Assembly (NCBI GenBank): GCA_963677175.2
Contig: CAXXES010000004.1
Span: 1,674,001-1,738,000, forward strand
Direction of reading: 5' to 3'
Length of the DNA stretch: 64,000 nucleotides
Source: Sunxiuqinia sp963677175
GTDB taxonomy: Bacteria > Bacteroidota > Bacteroidia > Bacteroidales > Prolixibacteraceae
Under the pieces are notes generated by a model. It worked only from the letters and a program-made list of their open reading frames with translations, ran no database searches and was not told where the DNA came from. A program made the translations under genes and the position numbers. Positions 19,353 to 29,138 of this stretch are shown one piece after another. Position 1 is the first letter of the stretch. Every line of letters begins with the position of its first letter.

Positions 19353-21491
19353 ATGACGCCTGAAGACCTGAAAAACTCAAATGATGAGTTAAAAGCAACA
19401 CCGGAGGAAACTGGTGCTGCTAATACGCCAGAATCGAACCCGGAAAATACCTTAGAAAAGCAGCAAGAAGAGGTTGAAAGCTCCGAAGCCGACGAGGAAA
19501 GAGTACAATCCTTAGCGGAAGAACAAGCTGAACAGCCCAACGAACAGGAGGCTCCTGAGGTTGTTCAGGACGAAGTCGTCAGCGAAGAGCCTGTGTCGGA
19601 AGAAAACGCGGAGCCTGAAATGGAAGTAGCAGGAGCTGAGGCTGAGGTTATAGACGAAGATAAAGCAGAATTAGAGATAGATGCCCCTGTTGGAGCTGGA
19701 GCAGCTGAAGAAAAAGATGACGTAAAGCGTGAAGCTAAAGCTCCTGAAGAGTCGAGCCGCTCATCGGTTGATTATACCGCGCTGAATGAGGTGGAGTTGA
19801 TTAATGCTTTGCGCGAGTTGCTTGGAAAACATGCCGACGACGATATCAAAGCCGATATCGACAGCATTAAAATCAATTTCTATAAAAAGCACAGGGCTGT
19901 GGCCGAAGCCGAGAAAAAACAGTTTTTGGAGGATGGAGGTAACGAAGAAGATTTTGAACCGTCCAACGCGATTTATGAAGATGATCTCCGAAACTTACTA
20001 CGTGATTTCAGGCAGCTTCGGAATCAGCAACACCGGCAAATGGAGGATGAAAAGGAGGAAAACCTCCAGCGTAAGTATGAAATCATCGATGAAATAAAAA
20101 ATCTTGTTAACCGCAAGGAATCAATCAATAAAACATTTCAGGAATTCAGGGATTTGCAGCAGGAATGGCGCGAAATTGGTTTGGTTCCACAATCTAAACT
20201 AAAAGATTTGTGGGAAAATTATCACCATCATGTCGAGAATTTCTATGATTACATTAAGATCAACCGCGAATTGCGGGATCTCGATCTGAAAAAGAATCTG
20301 GAATCGAAGCTTATTCTTTGTGAAAAAGCGGAAGAGTTGTTGGTGGAGCCGTCGATTATCAAGGCATTCAGTATTTTACAGAAATACCATGAACAGTGGC
20401 GTGAAATTGGTCCGGTTCCCCGCGAGAAAAAAGAAGATTTGTGGGAACGTTTCAAGGCAGCCACTTCAAAAATAAATAAGAAGCACCAGAGGTATTTCGA
20501 AGGAAGAAAACAGGAGCAAAAGACAAACCTGGAAGCAAAAAATGCGCTTTGTGAAAAAGCGGAAGAAATTGCCAATGCCGAAATTTTAAACCATAAAGAC
20601 TGGGATAAAAGATCGCGTGAATTGGTTGAGTTGCAAAAAGTTTGGCGTACCATTGGTTTTGCTCCCAAAAAAAATAACAACCGGATTTACGAACGTTTCA
20701 GAAGCGCCTGCGATCAGTTTTTTGATGCCAAGCGCGAATTTTACGCACAGAACAAAGAGCTGCAGATGAATAATTTGCAAATGAAAACGGATCTTTGCGT
20801 TCAGGCCGAAACTTTAAAAGACAGCACTGATTGGCGTAAGACAACCGAAGAGTTTATCCGGATTCAGAAAAAGTGGAAAGACATTGGTTCGGTTCCGCGT
20901 AAACATTCCGATCCAATTTGGAAGCGGTTTCGAGCAGCCTGCGATTACTTCTTCGATAACAAATCAAAACATTTTCATCATGTTGATGAAGAGCAATTTG
21001 AAAATTTGACACTGAAAAAGGAACTGATCGAAGAGGTTAAAAACTATAAGCCATCAAAAAGCGAGGATGTTAATCTTGAAAGCATCAAAGAATTCCAACG
21101 TCGCTGGACGGATATCGGCCATGTTCCTTTTAAAGATAAAGATGTGGTGCAGGACGAATTTCGTGATGCTGTTAACATGCATTTTGACAACCTCAAAATT
21201 GACGATCAGAAACGAAGTTTGTTGAAGTTCAAAACGAAAATTTCGAATATTTCGGGTACACCCCGCGGAAATAATAAAATGCGCTTTGAACGCGACAAAT
21301 ATGTCAGCAAGTTAAAACAGCTCGAAAGTGATTTGATTCTATTGAATAACAACATTGGATTTTTTGCCAATACCAAGAATGCTGAATCGCTGATTGATGA
21401 TGTGAATAAAAAGATACAGGATACCGAAGAGAAAATCGAATTCCTAAAGGAGAAGATTAATATAATTGATTCAATGGATGATGAAGATTAA
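19353..21491 (+). CDS. DUF349 repeat protein
   Basis: 712 residues. Residues 1-130 are very acidic and low in complexity (Glu/Ala/Asp/Val). The rest is highly charged helix with five copies of the DUF349 signature, roughly W-x-x-I-G-x-V-P-x(5)-D-x-x-x-x-x-F: WREIGLVPQSKLKDLW, WREIGPVPREKKEDLW, WRTIGFAPKKNNNRIY, WKDIGSVPRKHSDPIW and WTDIGHVPFKDKDVVQ, spaced about 70-75 residues. The C-terminal 60 residues are a predicted coiled coil. Proteins of this kind are common in Bacteroidota; the function is unknown. A GC-rich hairpin with a U tract follows the stop. Confidence 0.9.
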   Translation: MTPEDLKNSNDELKATPEETGAANTPESNPENTLEKQQEEVESSEADEERVQSLAEEQAEQPNEQEAPEVVQDEVVSEEPVSEENAEPEMEVAGAEAEVIDEDKAELEIDAPVGAGAAEEKDDVKREAKAPEESSRSSVDYTALNEVELINALRELLGKHADDDIKADIDSIKINFYKKHRAVAEAEKKQFLEDGGNEEDFEPSNAIYEDDLRNLLRDFRQLRNQQHRQMEDEKEENLQRKYEIIDEIKNLVNRKESINKTFQEFRDLQQEWREIGLVPQSKLKDLWENYHHHVENFYDYIKINRELRDLDLKKNLESKLILCEKAEELLVEPSIIKAFSILQKYHEQWREIGPVPREKKEDLWERFKAATSKINKKHQRYFEGRKQEQKTNLEAKNALCEKAEEIANAEILNHKDWDKRSRELVELQKVWRTIGFAPKKNNNRIYERFRSACDQFFDAKREFYAQNKELQMNNLQMKTDLCVQAETLKDSTDWRKTTEEFIRIQKKWKDIGSVPRKHSDPIWKRFRAACDYFFDNKSKHFHHVDEEQFENLTLKKELIEEVKNYKPSKSEDVNLESIKEFQRRWTDIGHVPFKDKDVVQDEFRDAVNMHFDNLKIDDQKRSLLKFKTKISNISGTPRGNNKMRFERDKYVSKLKQLESDLILLNNNIGFFANTKNAESLIDDVNKKIQDTEEKIEFLKEKINIIDSMDDED

Positions 21492-21505
21492 CTTCAAAAA
21501 GAAAG

Positions 21506-21530
21506 ACCCGCTAATTTCAGCGGGTTTTTT
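21506..21530 (+). terminator. Intrinsic terminator after the DUF349 gene
   Basis: ACCCGCT (21506-21512), six-base loop, AGCGGGT (21519-21525) and then a run of T. Perfect 7-bp stem, 14 bp after the stop codon. Confidence 0.9.
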
Positions 21531-21586
21531 AATGGTTAATTCGAATTATAATAAGCCCATTTTAAAGCGCAACAATTTTTATTGAT

Positions 21587-21594
21587 TAACTTTG
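21587..21594 (+). promoter_or_regulatory. Putative -7 box of pyrG
   Basis: TAACTTTG fits TAnnTTTG and lies 33 bp before the TTG start of pyrG, just after the terminator of the preceding gene. No convincing -33 element is visible. Confidence 0.45.
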
Positions 21595-21627
21595 TGCGTT
21601 TTTAAGAACTATTAAAAATATACGATT

Positions 21628-23235
21628 TTGTCAGCAACCAAGTACATCTTTGTAACAGGAGGTGTAACCTCCTCCTTAGGAAAAGGCATTCTAGCCAGCT
21701 CGTTGGCTAAGTTATTGCAAGCTAGAGGTTATTCTGTTACCATCCAAAAATTGGATCCTTATATCAATGTTGATCCGGGAACGCTAAATCCTTATGAACA
21801 CGGCGAATGCTTCGTTACCGAGGATGGTGCAGAAACGGATCTGGACCTAGGCCATTACGAACGTTTTTTGAATGTGCCGACCTCGCAGGCGAACAATGTG
21901 ACAACCGGGCGGATTTACCAATCGGTGATCAACAAGGAGCGTCGGGGAGATTACCTTGGGAAAACGGTGCAAATCATTCCGCACATCACCGATGAAATCA
22001 AGCGGAAAATCAAGTTTCTTGGAAATAAGCGCAATTACGACATTGTGGTGACTGAAATTGGCGGGACTGTTGGCGATATTGAATCGTTGCCATACATAGA
22101 AGCTGTTCGCCAGTTGAAGTGGGAGTTAGGCTCCAATGCATTGGTTATTCACTTAACTTTAGTTCCCTATTTAGCTGCTTCGGGCGAATTGAAGACCAAA
22201 CCGACGCAACACTCGGTTAAAATGCTGCTCGAGAATGGAGTTCAGCCCGATGTTTTGGTTTTGCGTACCGAACACGATCTGGGCATCAGCATTCGCAAAA
22301 AGGTGGCTCTTTTCTGCAATGTTGATATTGATGCGGTTGTGCAATCGATCGATGTTCCCACGATTTATGAGGTTCCAAATAAGATGCTGGAAGAAAAGCT
22401 TGATCTGACGGTATTGAAAAAACTAAAATTGCCAACTAAAAACGAGCCTGATTTAAAAGATTGGAATGAATTTCTGCGCAAGCACAAAAATCCAGAGCAG
22501 GAAGTTGAAATTGGTTTGGTAGGAAAGTATGTTGAATTGCAGGATGCTTATAAGTCGATTGCCGAAGCCCTGGTTCATGCCGGAGCCACCAACCGGGCGA
22601 AAGTTAATTTGAAATGGATTCATTCTGAAGAATTAACACCTGAAAATTTTGAAGAACAGCTGAAAGGCCTGGATGGAGTGATTATAGCTCCTGGATTTGG
22701 TCATCGTGGCATTGAAGGAAAAATTAAAGCCACGCAATATGTTCGCGAAAACAACATTCCATTTTTAGGAATTTGTTTAGGAATGCAAATCGCTGTTATT
22801 GAATATGCCCGCAATGTGTTGGGAATGACTGGGGCCGATTCAACGGAGATGAATGACAAAACCAATGCACCCGTTATTGCTCTGATGGAGGACCAAAAAG
22901 GGATTTCGGAAAAAGGCGGTACCATGCGGCTTGGTGCTTACGATTGCCACATCGTCAATAAAAAATCGAACTTTTATAAAACCTACGGGAAAACGGATAT
23001 TCGCGAGCGTCACCGGCATCGTTATGAGTTCAACAACCATTACCTCGAGGCTTTCAAACAATCGGAGATGAAACCCGTAGGAATCAATCCGGATACAGAC
23101 CTGGTTGAAGCCATGGAGATTATGAGTCATAAATGGTTTATTGGAGTTCAATTCCATCCGGAGTACAGCAGTACGGTTTTAAATCCACACCCACTATTTG
23201 TTGCTTTTATTAAAGCGACTTTAAGCTCTAAATAA
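21628..23235 (+). CDS. pyrG: CTP synthase
   Basis: 535 residues starting with TTG; the family N-terminus KYIFVTGGVTSSLGKG follows at residues 5-20, so no other start fits. The synthetase half shows KLDPYINVDPGTLNPYEHGE and the class I glutamine amidotransferase half shows the nucleophile motif FLGICLGMQ and the HPEY pair near the end. It converts UTP to CTP using glutamine. It is followed 16 bp later by yidC in the same direction, an arrangement often seen in this phylum, so the two are probably co-transcribed. Confidence 0.97.
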   Translation: MSATKYIFVTGGVTSSLGKGILASSLAKLLQARGYSVTIQKLDPYINVDPGTLNPYEHGECFVTEDGAETDLDLGHYERFLNVPTSQANNVTTGRIYQSVINKERRGDYLGKTVQIIPHITDEIKRKIKFLGNKRNYDIVVTEIGGTVGDIESLPYIEAVRQLKWELGSNALVIHLTLVPYLAASGELKTKPTQHSVKMLLENGVQPDVLVLRTEHDLGISIRKKVALFCNVDIDAVVQSIDVPTIYEVPNKMLEEKLDLTVLKKLKLPTKNEPDLKDWNEFLRKHKNPEQEVEIGLVGKYVELQDAYKSIAEALVHAGATNRAKVNLKWIHSEELTPENFEEQLKGLDGVIIAPGFGHRGIEGKIKATQYVRENNIPFLGICLGMQIAVIEYARNVLGMTGADSTEMNDKTNAPVIALMEDQKGISEKGGTMRLGAYDCHIVNKKSNFYKTYGKTDIRERHRHRYEFNNHYLEAFKQSEMKPVGINPDTDLVEAMEIMSHKWFIGVQFHPEYSSTVLNPHPLFVAFIKATLSSK

Positions 23236-23251
23236 AGAAAAAACTTTAAGA

Positions 23252-25180
23252 ATGGATAGAAATACGATTATCGGGATTGTGCTGATTTTTACGATCCTGA
23301 TTGGATTCAGTTATTTAAACCAACCCTCAGAAGAAGAGATTGAATCAGCTAGAAGAAGGCAGGATTCCATAGCACAGGTGGAAGCATCGCGTGCAAAAGA
23401 GGCAGAGGCTCAAACTCAAATCAGAGCAATGGAGCAGGATGCCCAATCTGACGATGTCACCGAAGGAGATTCGTCAGTGGTCTCCAATAATGGAAGAGAC
23501 CAGTTTGGCGTGTTTGGTGAGGCCGCATCGGGAGAAGATCAGTTCATCACCTTGGAAAACAACCTGATGAAGATTACCGTTTCTAGTAAGGGCGGTAAAA
23601 TTTATTCGGTCGAACTGAAAGGTTACCAAACCTACGACTCTTTGCCTTTAATGTTATTTGAAGGTGATGACAATTTGTTTGGATTCAACTTCTTTTCCGA
23701 AAACCGTAGTATTCGTACCGATGATTTATATTTTGTCCCATCAGTCGATCAGAAAAGTTTGGTTGTAAGTGGCCCCGAAGTCCCCACAGGAAAAGAAGGG
23801 CGTTTAAAGTTCAATGCAGAAAATGGAGGGGAAAGTAAATCGTTGAGCATGCGTCTGAATGCCGGAAACGGACGATACATGGAGTATAAATACACGTTGG
23901 AATACAACTCCTGGTTGGTTGGTTTTGATGTAAGCAATGTCGGGTTGAATGACTTGCTATCGAAGAACACCAATTATCTGAATTTCAACTGGGCTTTTGC
24001 AGCACCACGTCAGGAGCGGAAATCACAATATGGTGAGGACCGCTACACCACCATCAGCTACAAGTTTTTTGAAGATGATGTGGAAAAGCTAAGCGCCGCC
24101 AAGTCGAGTGAAGAAACCTTGAAGACAAAGGTGAAATGGATCAGTTTAAAGCAACTGTTTTTCAATTCAACCATTATTGCTGATGAATCGTTCCCGACAG
24201 CCGATGTTCGTTATGAACATTTGGAAGACGACCCCAAGTATGTAGGTCGCTACTTCACTGATATTGCTTTTCCTTATGAGGGAAATCCGCAGGAAAACTA
24301 CAACATGCAGTTTTATTTTGGGCCAAATCATTATACGACATTGAACCAGTATGACTTGTCGCTGGAACGCTTAATTGACCTGGGCTATGCGATTGTCCGT
24401 CCGGTTAACAAATACCTGATTATCCCAACCTTCAACTTTCTGATGAAATATATCGATAGTTTTGGGATTATCATTCTGTTACTTACAATTTTTATTAAGC
24501 TGATTGTTTTCCCTTTTACCTACAAGTCGTATATCTCACAGGCTAAAATGCGCTCGTTGAAGCCGGAGATTGATGAACTGAACGAGAAATTTGGCAAAGA
24601 CAAGCCCATGGAGAAACAGCAGGCAACCATGGCTTTGTATAAGAAAGCGGGAGTTAATCCGATGGGAGGCTGTTTGCCTATGTTGCTACAGTTTCCAATC
24701 CTGATTGCTATGTTCTTTTTCTTTCCAACCTCAATAGAACTGCGTCAGGAGAGTTTTTTGTGGGCCACTGACTTGTCCTCGTACGACTCAATTATGAGCC
24801 TGCCGTTCACTATTCCGTTTTATGGAAATCATGTCAGCTTGTTTTGTTTGCTGATGACCGTGACAACTGTTATTTCAACAAAAATGAACTCACAGGCGGC
24901 CACTAGCCAGCAAATGCCAGGTATGCAAACCATGATGTACCTCATGCCGGTGATGTTCCTGTTTATTTTGAATAATTATTCATCAGGTTTAAGTTATTAT
25001 TACTTCCTGGCAAACGTTATTACCATTGGACAAATGTATTTGTTCCGCCACATGATTGATGAAGATAAAATCAGGGAGAAACTGCAAGCCAATAAAAAGA
25101 AAGGGCCAGCTAAAAAATCAAACTTCCAGAAGCGATTGGAAAAGATGGCCAAAGAAAAGGGAATGCAACTTCCAAAATAA
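23252..25180 (+). CDS. yidC: Membrane protein insertase YidC
   Basis: 642 residues. One N-terminal helix (about 5-22), a Ser/Glu-rich linker, a large periplasmic beta domain (about 85-370), then five C-terminal helices that form the Oxa1/60 kDa insertase core (FGIIILLLTIFIKLIVFPFT, AGVNPMGGCLPMLLQFPILI, QTMMYLMPVMFLFILNNYSS). The basic tail (KKKGPAKKSNFQKRLEKM) is typical for ribosome contact. It inserts inner-membrane proteins with or without SecYEG. A strong hairpin terminator follows immediately. Confidence 0.97.
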   Translation: MDRNTIIGIVLIFTILIGFSYLNQPSEEEIESARRRQDSIAQVEASRAKEAEAQTQIRAMEQDAQSDDVTEGDSSVVSNNGRDQFGVFGEAASGEDQFITLENNLMKITVSSKGGKIYSVELKGYQTYDSLPLMLFEGDDNLFGFNFFSENRSIRTDDLYFVPSVDQKSLVVSGPEVPTGKEGRLKFNAENGGESKSLSMRLNAGNGRYMEYKYTLEYNSWLVGFDVSNVGLNDLLSKNTNYLNFNWAFAAPRQERKSQYGEDRYTTISYKFFEDDVEKLSAAKSSEETLKTKVKWISLKQLFFNSTIIADESFPTADVRYEHLEDDPKYVGRYFTDIAFPYEGNPQENYNMQFYFGPNHYTTLNQYDLSLERLIDLGYAIVRPVNKYLIIPTFNFLMKYIDSFGIIILLLTIFIKLIVFPFTYKSYISQAKMRSLKPEIDELNEKFGKDKPMEKQQATMALYKKAGVNPMGGCLPMLLQFPILIAMFFFFPTSIELRQESFLWATDLSSYDSIMSLPFTIPFYGNHVSLFCLLMTVTTVISTKMNSQAATSQQMPGMQTMMYLMPVMFLFILNNYSSGLSYYYFLANVITIGQMYLFRHMIDEDKIREKLQANKKKGPAKKSNFQKRLEKMAKEKGMQLPK

Positions 25181-25188
25181 TCATTCAA

Positions 25189-25215
25189 ATGCTGCCAGTT
25201 TTGGCAGCATTTTTT
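25189..25215 (+). terminator. Intrinsic terminator after yidC
   Basis: ATGCTGCCA (25189-25197), loop GTTT, TGGCAGCAT (25202-25210), then TTTTT. Perfect 9-bp stem ending the pyrG-yidC unit. Confidence 0.92.
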
Positions 25216-25249
25216 GTAAATTATCGTTCGTAACTTTAAAACACAAACA

Positions 25250-25648
25250 ATGTATCAATATCAGGTTGAAATACAACGGGTAGTGGATGGCGACACTTAT
25301 GACATCGACATTGACCTGGGTTTAAGTGTGTGGATTCGTAATGAACGCGTCCGCCTTTACGGCGTAGATACACCCGAGGTTTACGGGGTGAAAAGAGATT
25401 CGGAAGAATACTTGTTGGGAGTGGCGGCTTCCGATTTCGCCAAATCACTTATTCGAAAAGGGACGCTGGCAGTGGTGGAAACCATCAAGGACAGCAAAGG
25501 AAAGTATGGCCGCTACCTGGCTGTTCTATACATTCGTGTCCCGGAGGAACTATTGGCCGGGCATGACAACATCCGGGCTATCGCTGATTTCTATTGTCTG
25601 AATGATTTGCTCGTAGCCAAAGGGCTGGCAAAGCCTTATTTTTTATAA
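25250..25648 (+). CDS. Thermonuclease (SNase-like) protein
   Basis: 132 residues with the staphylococcal nuclease fold: VVDGDTYDIDIDLG (metal-binding Asp), RVRLYGVDTPE (catalytic Arg and Asp) and KYGRYLAVL (second Arg region). There is no signal peptide, so it is either cytoplasmic or an uncommon export case. The catalytic Glu usually found before the second Arg is not obvious in the DSKGKYGRY segment, where Asp/Lys occur. Small SNase proteins like this are also common in phages, but no phage gene is near. It may act on DNA or RNA. Confidence 0.85.
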   Translation: MYQYQVEIQRVVDGDTYDIDIDLGLSVWIRNERVRLYGVDTPEVYGVKRDSEEYLLGVAASDFAKSLIRKGTLAVVETIKDSKGKYGRYLAVLYIRVPEELLAGHDNIRAIADFYCLNDLLVAKGLAKPYFL

Positions 25649-25708
25649 TTGTCCTGGTTGAACGCGATTATGGTTTTGAAAAAAAAATATCACTGAAAAT
25701 GAACAACG

Positions 25709-27355
25709 ATGACAATGAATAAATTAATTCTTTTAATGGCAGTGGGAACCGGATTTTTCCTGAGTTCCTGTACCAACAATCCCAAACAAGAGGAAACAAT
25801 GAAAAGCGAAATTGCGGTGAAGGCTGATGCATTTGTTTCGTTCGAGCTGTCAACGGATCTTTCGGTATTGACCGAAAAAGAGAAACAGATGTTGCCTCAT
25901 TTATTCAAGGCGGCAAAAATCATGAACGAGATTTTCTGGATCGAAGCCTTTGGCGATAAAGAATCGGTTTTGGCTCAAGCTTCAGAGCCGGCAATGGAGA
26001 AATTTATCGAAATCAACTACGGGCCATGGGAGCGGTTGAATGACAATCAGCCTTTTCTTGATGATTTTGGCCCAAAGGTGGCCGGAGCAAACTTTTATCC
26101 GGTTGATCTGACGAAAGAAGAGTTTGAAGCCTGGGATGAGCCCACGAAAACCAGCCAGTATACCTTAATCCGACGCGATGAGGAGGGGAAACTGAAAGCC
26201 ATCCCGTATCACGAAGCTTTTCAGGAACAGATCGGCGCGGCGGTTGAAGCGATTCGCCAGGCGGCGGAGTTAGCCGAAGACCCCGGACTGAAGAAGTACC
26301 TTAAATTACGCGCAGAAGCTTTGTTGACCGACGAGTATTATGAAAGCGACCTTGCTTGGATGGACATGAAAAGCAACACCATTGATTTTGTGGTTGGGCC
26401 CATTGAAAATTATGAAGATCAACTCTTTGGCTACAAAGCAGCCCACGAAGCTTTTATTTTAGTGAAAGACAAAGCGTGGAGCGCCCGACTCGATAAGTAT
26501 GCTGCCTTGTTGCCCGACCTTCAAAAGGCGCTGCCAACTCAAGAAGTCTATAAAAGCGAGACACCCGGCTCGGATTCGGACCTGAATGCATACGATGCCG
26601 TATACTATGCCGGTGATTGTAACGCCGGAAGTAAAACCATCGCCATCAACCTGCCGAATGATGAGCGGGTTCGCGCCAACAAAGGCAGTCGCAAATTGCA
26701 GTTGAAGAATTCCATGCAAGCTAAGTTCGATCAAATTTTGATGCCAATCACCGATTTGCTGATTGCGGAAGATCAGCGGGCGCACGTCAAGTTTGATGCC
26801 TTCTTTGAAAATACCATGTTCCATGAAGTGGCACACGGGTTGGGACTCGGAAATACAATTGACGGACAGCAAACTGTTCGTGAGGCACTCAAGGAAGCCT
26901 ACACTTCCGTTGAAGAAAGTAAGGCTGATATTTTGGGACTTTGGGCTGTTTATCAGTTAAACGAATTGGGTGAGTTTACTGACAAGGATCTAATGGATAA
27001 CATGGTTACTTTCATGGCCGGCATTTTCCGTTCGGTCCGCTTTGGAGCCGCCAGCGCCCACGGAAAGGCCAATATGATTCGTTTTTACTATTTCCAGGAA
27101 AAAGGAGCTTTTGAGCGCGATGATACGACAGGAACCTACCGCGTGAATTACGAAAAGATGAAACAAGCCATGTTGGATTTGTCAGACCTGCTTCTGACCA
27201 TACAAGGCGACGGCGACTATGAAAAAGCCAAAGCGATGATTGAAGAAATGGGATTTATCCGTGAAGGATTGCAAGTCGATTTGAATCGAATTGGTCAGGC
27301 TGGAATTCCTGTCGACATTGTTTTTGAACAGGGACCTGAAGTACTCGGGCTGTAG
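25709..27355 (+). CDS. M49 (dipeptidyl peptidase III-type) metallopeptidase lipoprotein
   Basis: 548 residues. The first 20 form a lipoprotein signal ending in LSSC; an ATG two codons inside is an equal start. The zinc site is HEVAHGLG near residue 373 with a downstream EESKAD at about 400, the two-part signature of family M49. The usual family motif is the hexapeptide HExxGH; this protein has the pentapeptide HExxH. An upstream YYAGDCNAGSKTIAINLPND stretch matches the substrate-binding region. It probably trims dipeptides from peptides at the cell surface or in the periplasm. A hairpin terminator follows. Confidence 0.85.
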   Translation: MTMNKLILLMAVGTGFFLSSCTNNPKQEETMKSEIAVKADAFVSFELSTDLSVLTEKEKQMLPHLFKAAKIMNEIFWIEAFGDKESVLAQASEPAMEKFIEINYGPWERLNDNQPFLDDFGPKVAGANFYPVDLTKEEFEAWDEPTKTSQYTLIRRDEEGKLKAIPYHEAFQEQIGAAVEAIRQAAELAEDPGLKKYLKLRAEALLTDEYYESDLAWMDMKSNTIDFVVGPIENYEDQLFGYKAAHEAFILVKDKAWSARLDKYAALLPDLQKALPTQEVYKSETPGSDSDLNAYDAVYYAGDCNAGSKTIAINLPNDERVRANKGSRKLQLKNSMQAKFDQILMPITDLLIAEDQRAHVKFDAFFENTMFHEVAHGLGLGNTIDGQQTVREALKEAYTSVEESKADILGLWAVYQLNELGEFTDKDLMDNMVTFMAGIFRSVRFGAASAHGKANMIRFYYFQEKGAFERDDTTGTYRVNYEKMKQAMLDLSDLLLTIQGDGDYEKAKAMIEEMGFIREGLQVDLNRIGQAGIPVDIVFEQGPEVLGL

Positions 27356-27405
27356 AAATTTTAAAAGAAGGAAAGGGAAACGCTGGCGTTTTGAGCCACT
27401 GGGTG

Positions 27406-27433
27406 TCGCGGTTTCCGAACCGCGATTTTTTTT
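27406..27433 (+). terminator. Intrinsic terminator after the M49 peptidase gene
   Basis: TCGCGGTT (27406-27413), tetraloop TCCG, AACCGCGA (27418-27425), then eight T. Perfect stem. Confidence 0.92.
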
Positions 27434-27723
27434 CTTCGTTAGTAACCACAGATTTTACGGATGATAAGGATCTGAGGGCTCATAACCTGATCGCTATTCG
27501 AATATTAGTCACGAATACATGGATGAATAACTCCGATGAGAAGTACCTTTCGTAAGATAAATTCAACCCACCTCCGGGTATCAGCTTTCAATGGTATTAA
27601 TTTTAAACAGAATGGCATAATTGACCGGCAAGGTTGACCGGATTGTTTGTGCCGAATTGGACAAAGGTTTTCCGGAATATTCGGAGTGTATCTTTGATTA
27701 GTTTGAATCGCTTGCTCTGCATA
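27434..27723. other. Gene-free stretch
   Basis: After the terminator there is about 290 bp with no convincing reading frame, hairpin or promoter. Phrases such as ACCACAGATTTTACGGAT and CACGAATACATGGATGAA resemble low-information intergenic filler seen in other Bacteroidota (inference). It lies between two genes pointing toward each other. Confidence 0.5.
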
Positions 27724-28824
27724 TTACTTCCGTTTGGTTATTCGATTCCATAATTTCTTAAAAGGGATCTCATGGCTGGTAACACCCTGGTCGCTTATTA
27801 AATAGGCAAAAGGATGTAAGCCGGGAATGTTCTGCATAACGATCTTCAGGATCGCCAAACAAGGAATCACAATCAGCATACCGGGAATTCCCCAGATCAT
27901 ATTCCCCAGTAACAGGCTTAGAATAATAGCAAGCGGATTGATTTTAATGTTGTTTCCGACCACGTTGGGGGTGATGAGGTTGTTTTCGAGAAACTGAACG
28001 ATACTGAACAGGATAAAGATTTGTAGCACGACCTGAAACGGACTGGCTGAAGTGAGCAAAACATAGATAATCGGAATCAGGCCACCAATAAAGGTTCCGA
28101 TGTAGGGAATCAGGTTCAGGAGCGCGGCTAAAATCCCAAACATTAAAGCATGGCGAACGCCAATGATAAATAGTCCGGTTGTGTTCAAAATTGCCAGAAT
28201 CAAAACAACAATTAATAGCCCGCTCATGTATTTGGTTGTTATGTTGGCTATCTGTCGCAAAATATCCAAGGTTTTGCGTTTGTTTTTTCTCCCGGTAAGC
28301 CTGAAGATGAAATAGGCTGTTTTGGTGCGGTAAAACAGCAGAAAGAAGGTGTAAACCGGTAGCAAGCCAATTTGGAATAAAGTGGTGGTGGTGGCGCTAA
28401 ACAAATTTCCAACTTGCGATTCCCAGGAAGAAAGAAAATTATCACTGGCCTTATTGAAATAATGATCCATCGTGTCTGGATTCACACCGATCCATGTTTC
28501 GAGCACACCTTGCAGGTGATCAATCTTGGTGTCCATCTGGTCCTTTAGCTCGCCAAAATCAATGGTCATGTTTGACAGCTTGGCTGATAGAAAGAGGCCG
28601 GCGCTTCCAAAAATCAGGATGGTAGCCAGAATGACCATAATGATGGCAATTCCCCGATGAACACCCCGTCGCTCAATGGCCCATACCAGCGGATAAAGCA
28701 AGTAAGCAAAGAAGATGCTAAGGGCGAACGGAACCAGTACATTTTTTGCTAAAATCAGGAATAGAACGAAAATCGAAATAATAAATAAATTGAGCGCTGT
28801 TCGTATAATTAATTCATTTTTCAT
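27724..28824 (-). CDS. AI-2E family (PerM/YdiK-like) transporter
   Basis: 366 residues with about eight hydrophobic helices: an N-terminal pair (about 10-40), a helix at 60-85, a soluble insertion (about 85-145), and a C-terminal bundle with NLIPYIGTFIGGLIPIIYVL and the conserved NNLITPNVVGNNIKINPLA motif. The family includes TqsA, the autoinducer-2 exporter, and Na+/H+ antiporters; the substrate cannot be told from sequence. It is monocistronic and divergent from the TamA-like gene across 314 bp. Confidence 0.88.
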   Translation of the reverse strand: MKNELIIRTALNLFIISIFVLFLILAKNVLVPFALSIFFAYLLYPLVWAIERRGVHRGIAIIMVILATILIFGSAGLFLSAKLSNMTIDFGELKDQMDTKIDHLQGVLETWIGVNPDTMDHYFNKASDNFLSSWESQVGNLFSATTTTLFQIGLLPVYTFFLLFYRTKTAYFIFRLTGRKNKRKTLDILRQIANITTKYMSGLLIVVLILAILNTTGLFIIGVRHALMFGILAALLNLIPYIGTFIGGLIPIIYVLLTSASPFQVVLQIFILFSIVQFLENNLITPNVVGNNIKINPLAIILSLLLGNMIWGIPGMLIVIPCLAILKIVMQNIPGLHPFAYLISDQGVTSHEIPFKKLWNRITKRK

Positions 28825-29138
28825 AGTTCATTTGTTATAAGTTATTTGGGGTGAATGAAAGAATTGTGCCAGTTGTATAAATGCCGGAAAAGAGCCAAAT
28901 TTGGCATGTTTTTCTGATGACGATTGGCCCGTACAGCCCCGATTTTGGGGAATAGTGTGGAATTTTATCCCCGAAAACAAAGGTTCGTACGGTTGGGACT
29001 GAACCAATTACACGACTGGTATAAAATTCGCATATTTCGCATCTGTTTGGGCTTGATTGAATACAAACCAGGGAAAACGTTTTTATGATCAAAGAATTAG
29101 TTTAAATTGGCAAATCCTTTTGTAAGATATTTTCAGGT
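28825..29138. other. Divergent intergenic region without a recognised gene
   Basis: About 314 bp between the AI-2E family gene and the Omp85 gene. An 85-codon minus-strand frame here has no family likeness and was not accepted. Promoters for both flanking genes should lie here, but no clear TAnnTTTG pair with a -33 element is visible. Confidence 0.5.

Noticed and set aside
25250..25648. SNase gene as part of a prophage
   Set aside because: It is flanked by yidC and a peptidase gene with normal spacing and there is no phage gene near.
28835..29092. 85-codon minus-strand frame in the gap before tamA
   Set aside because: No motif, no signal, no likeness to a known small protein; its position fits the promoter region of two divergent genes.
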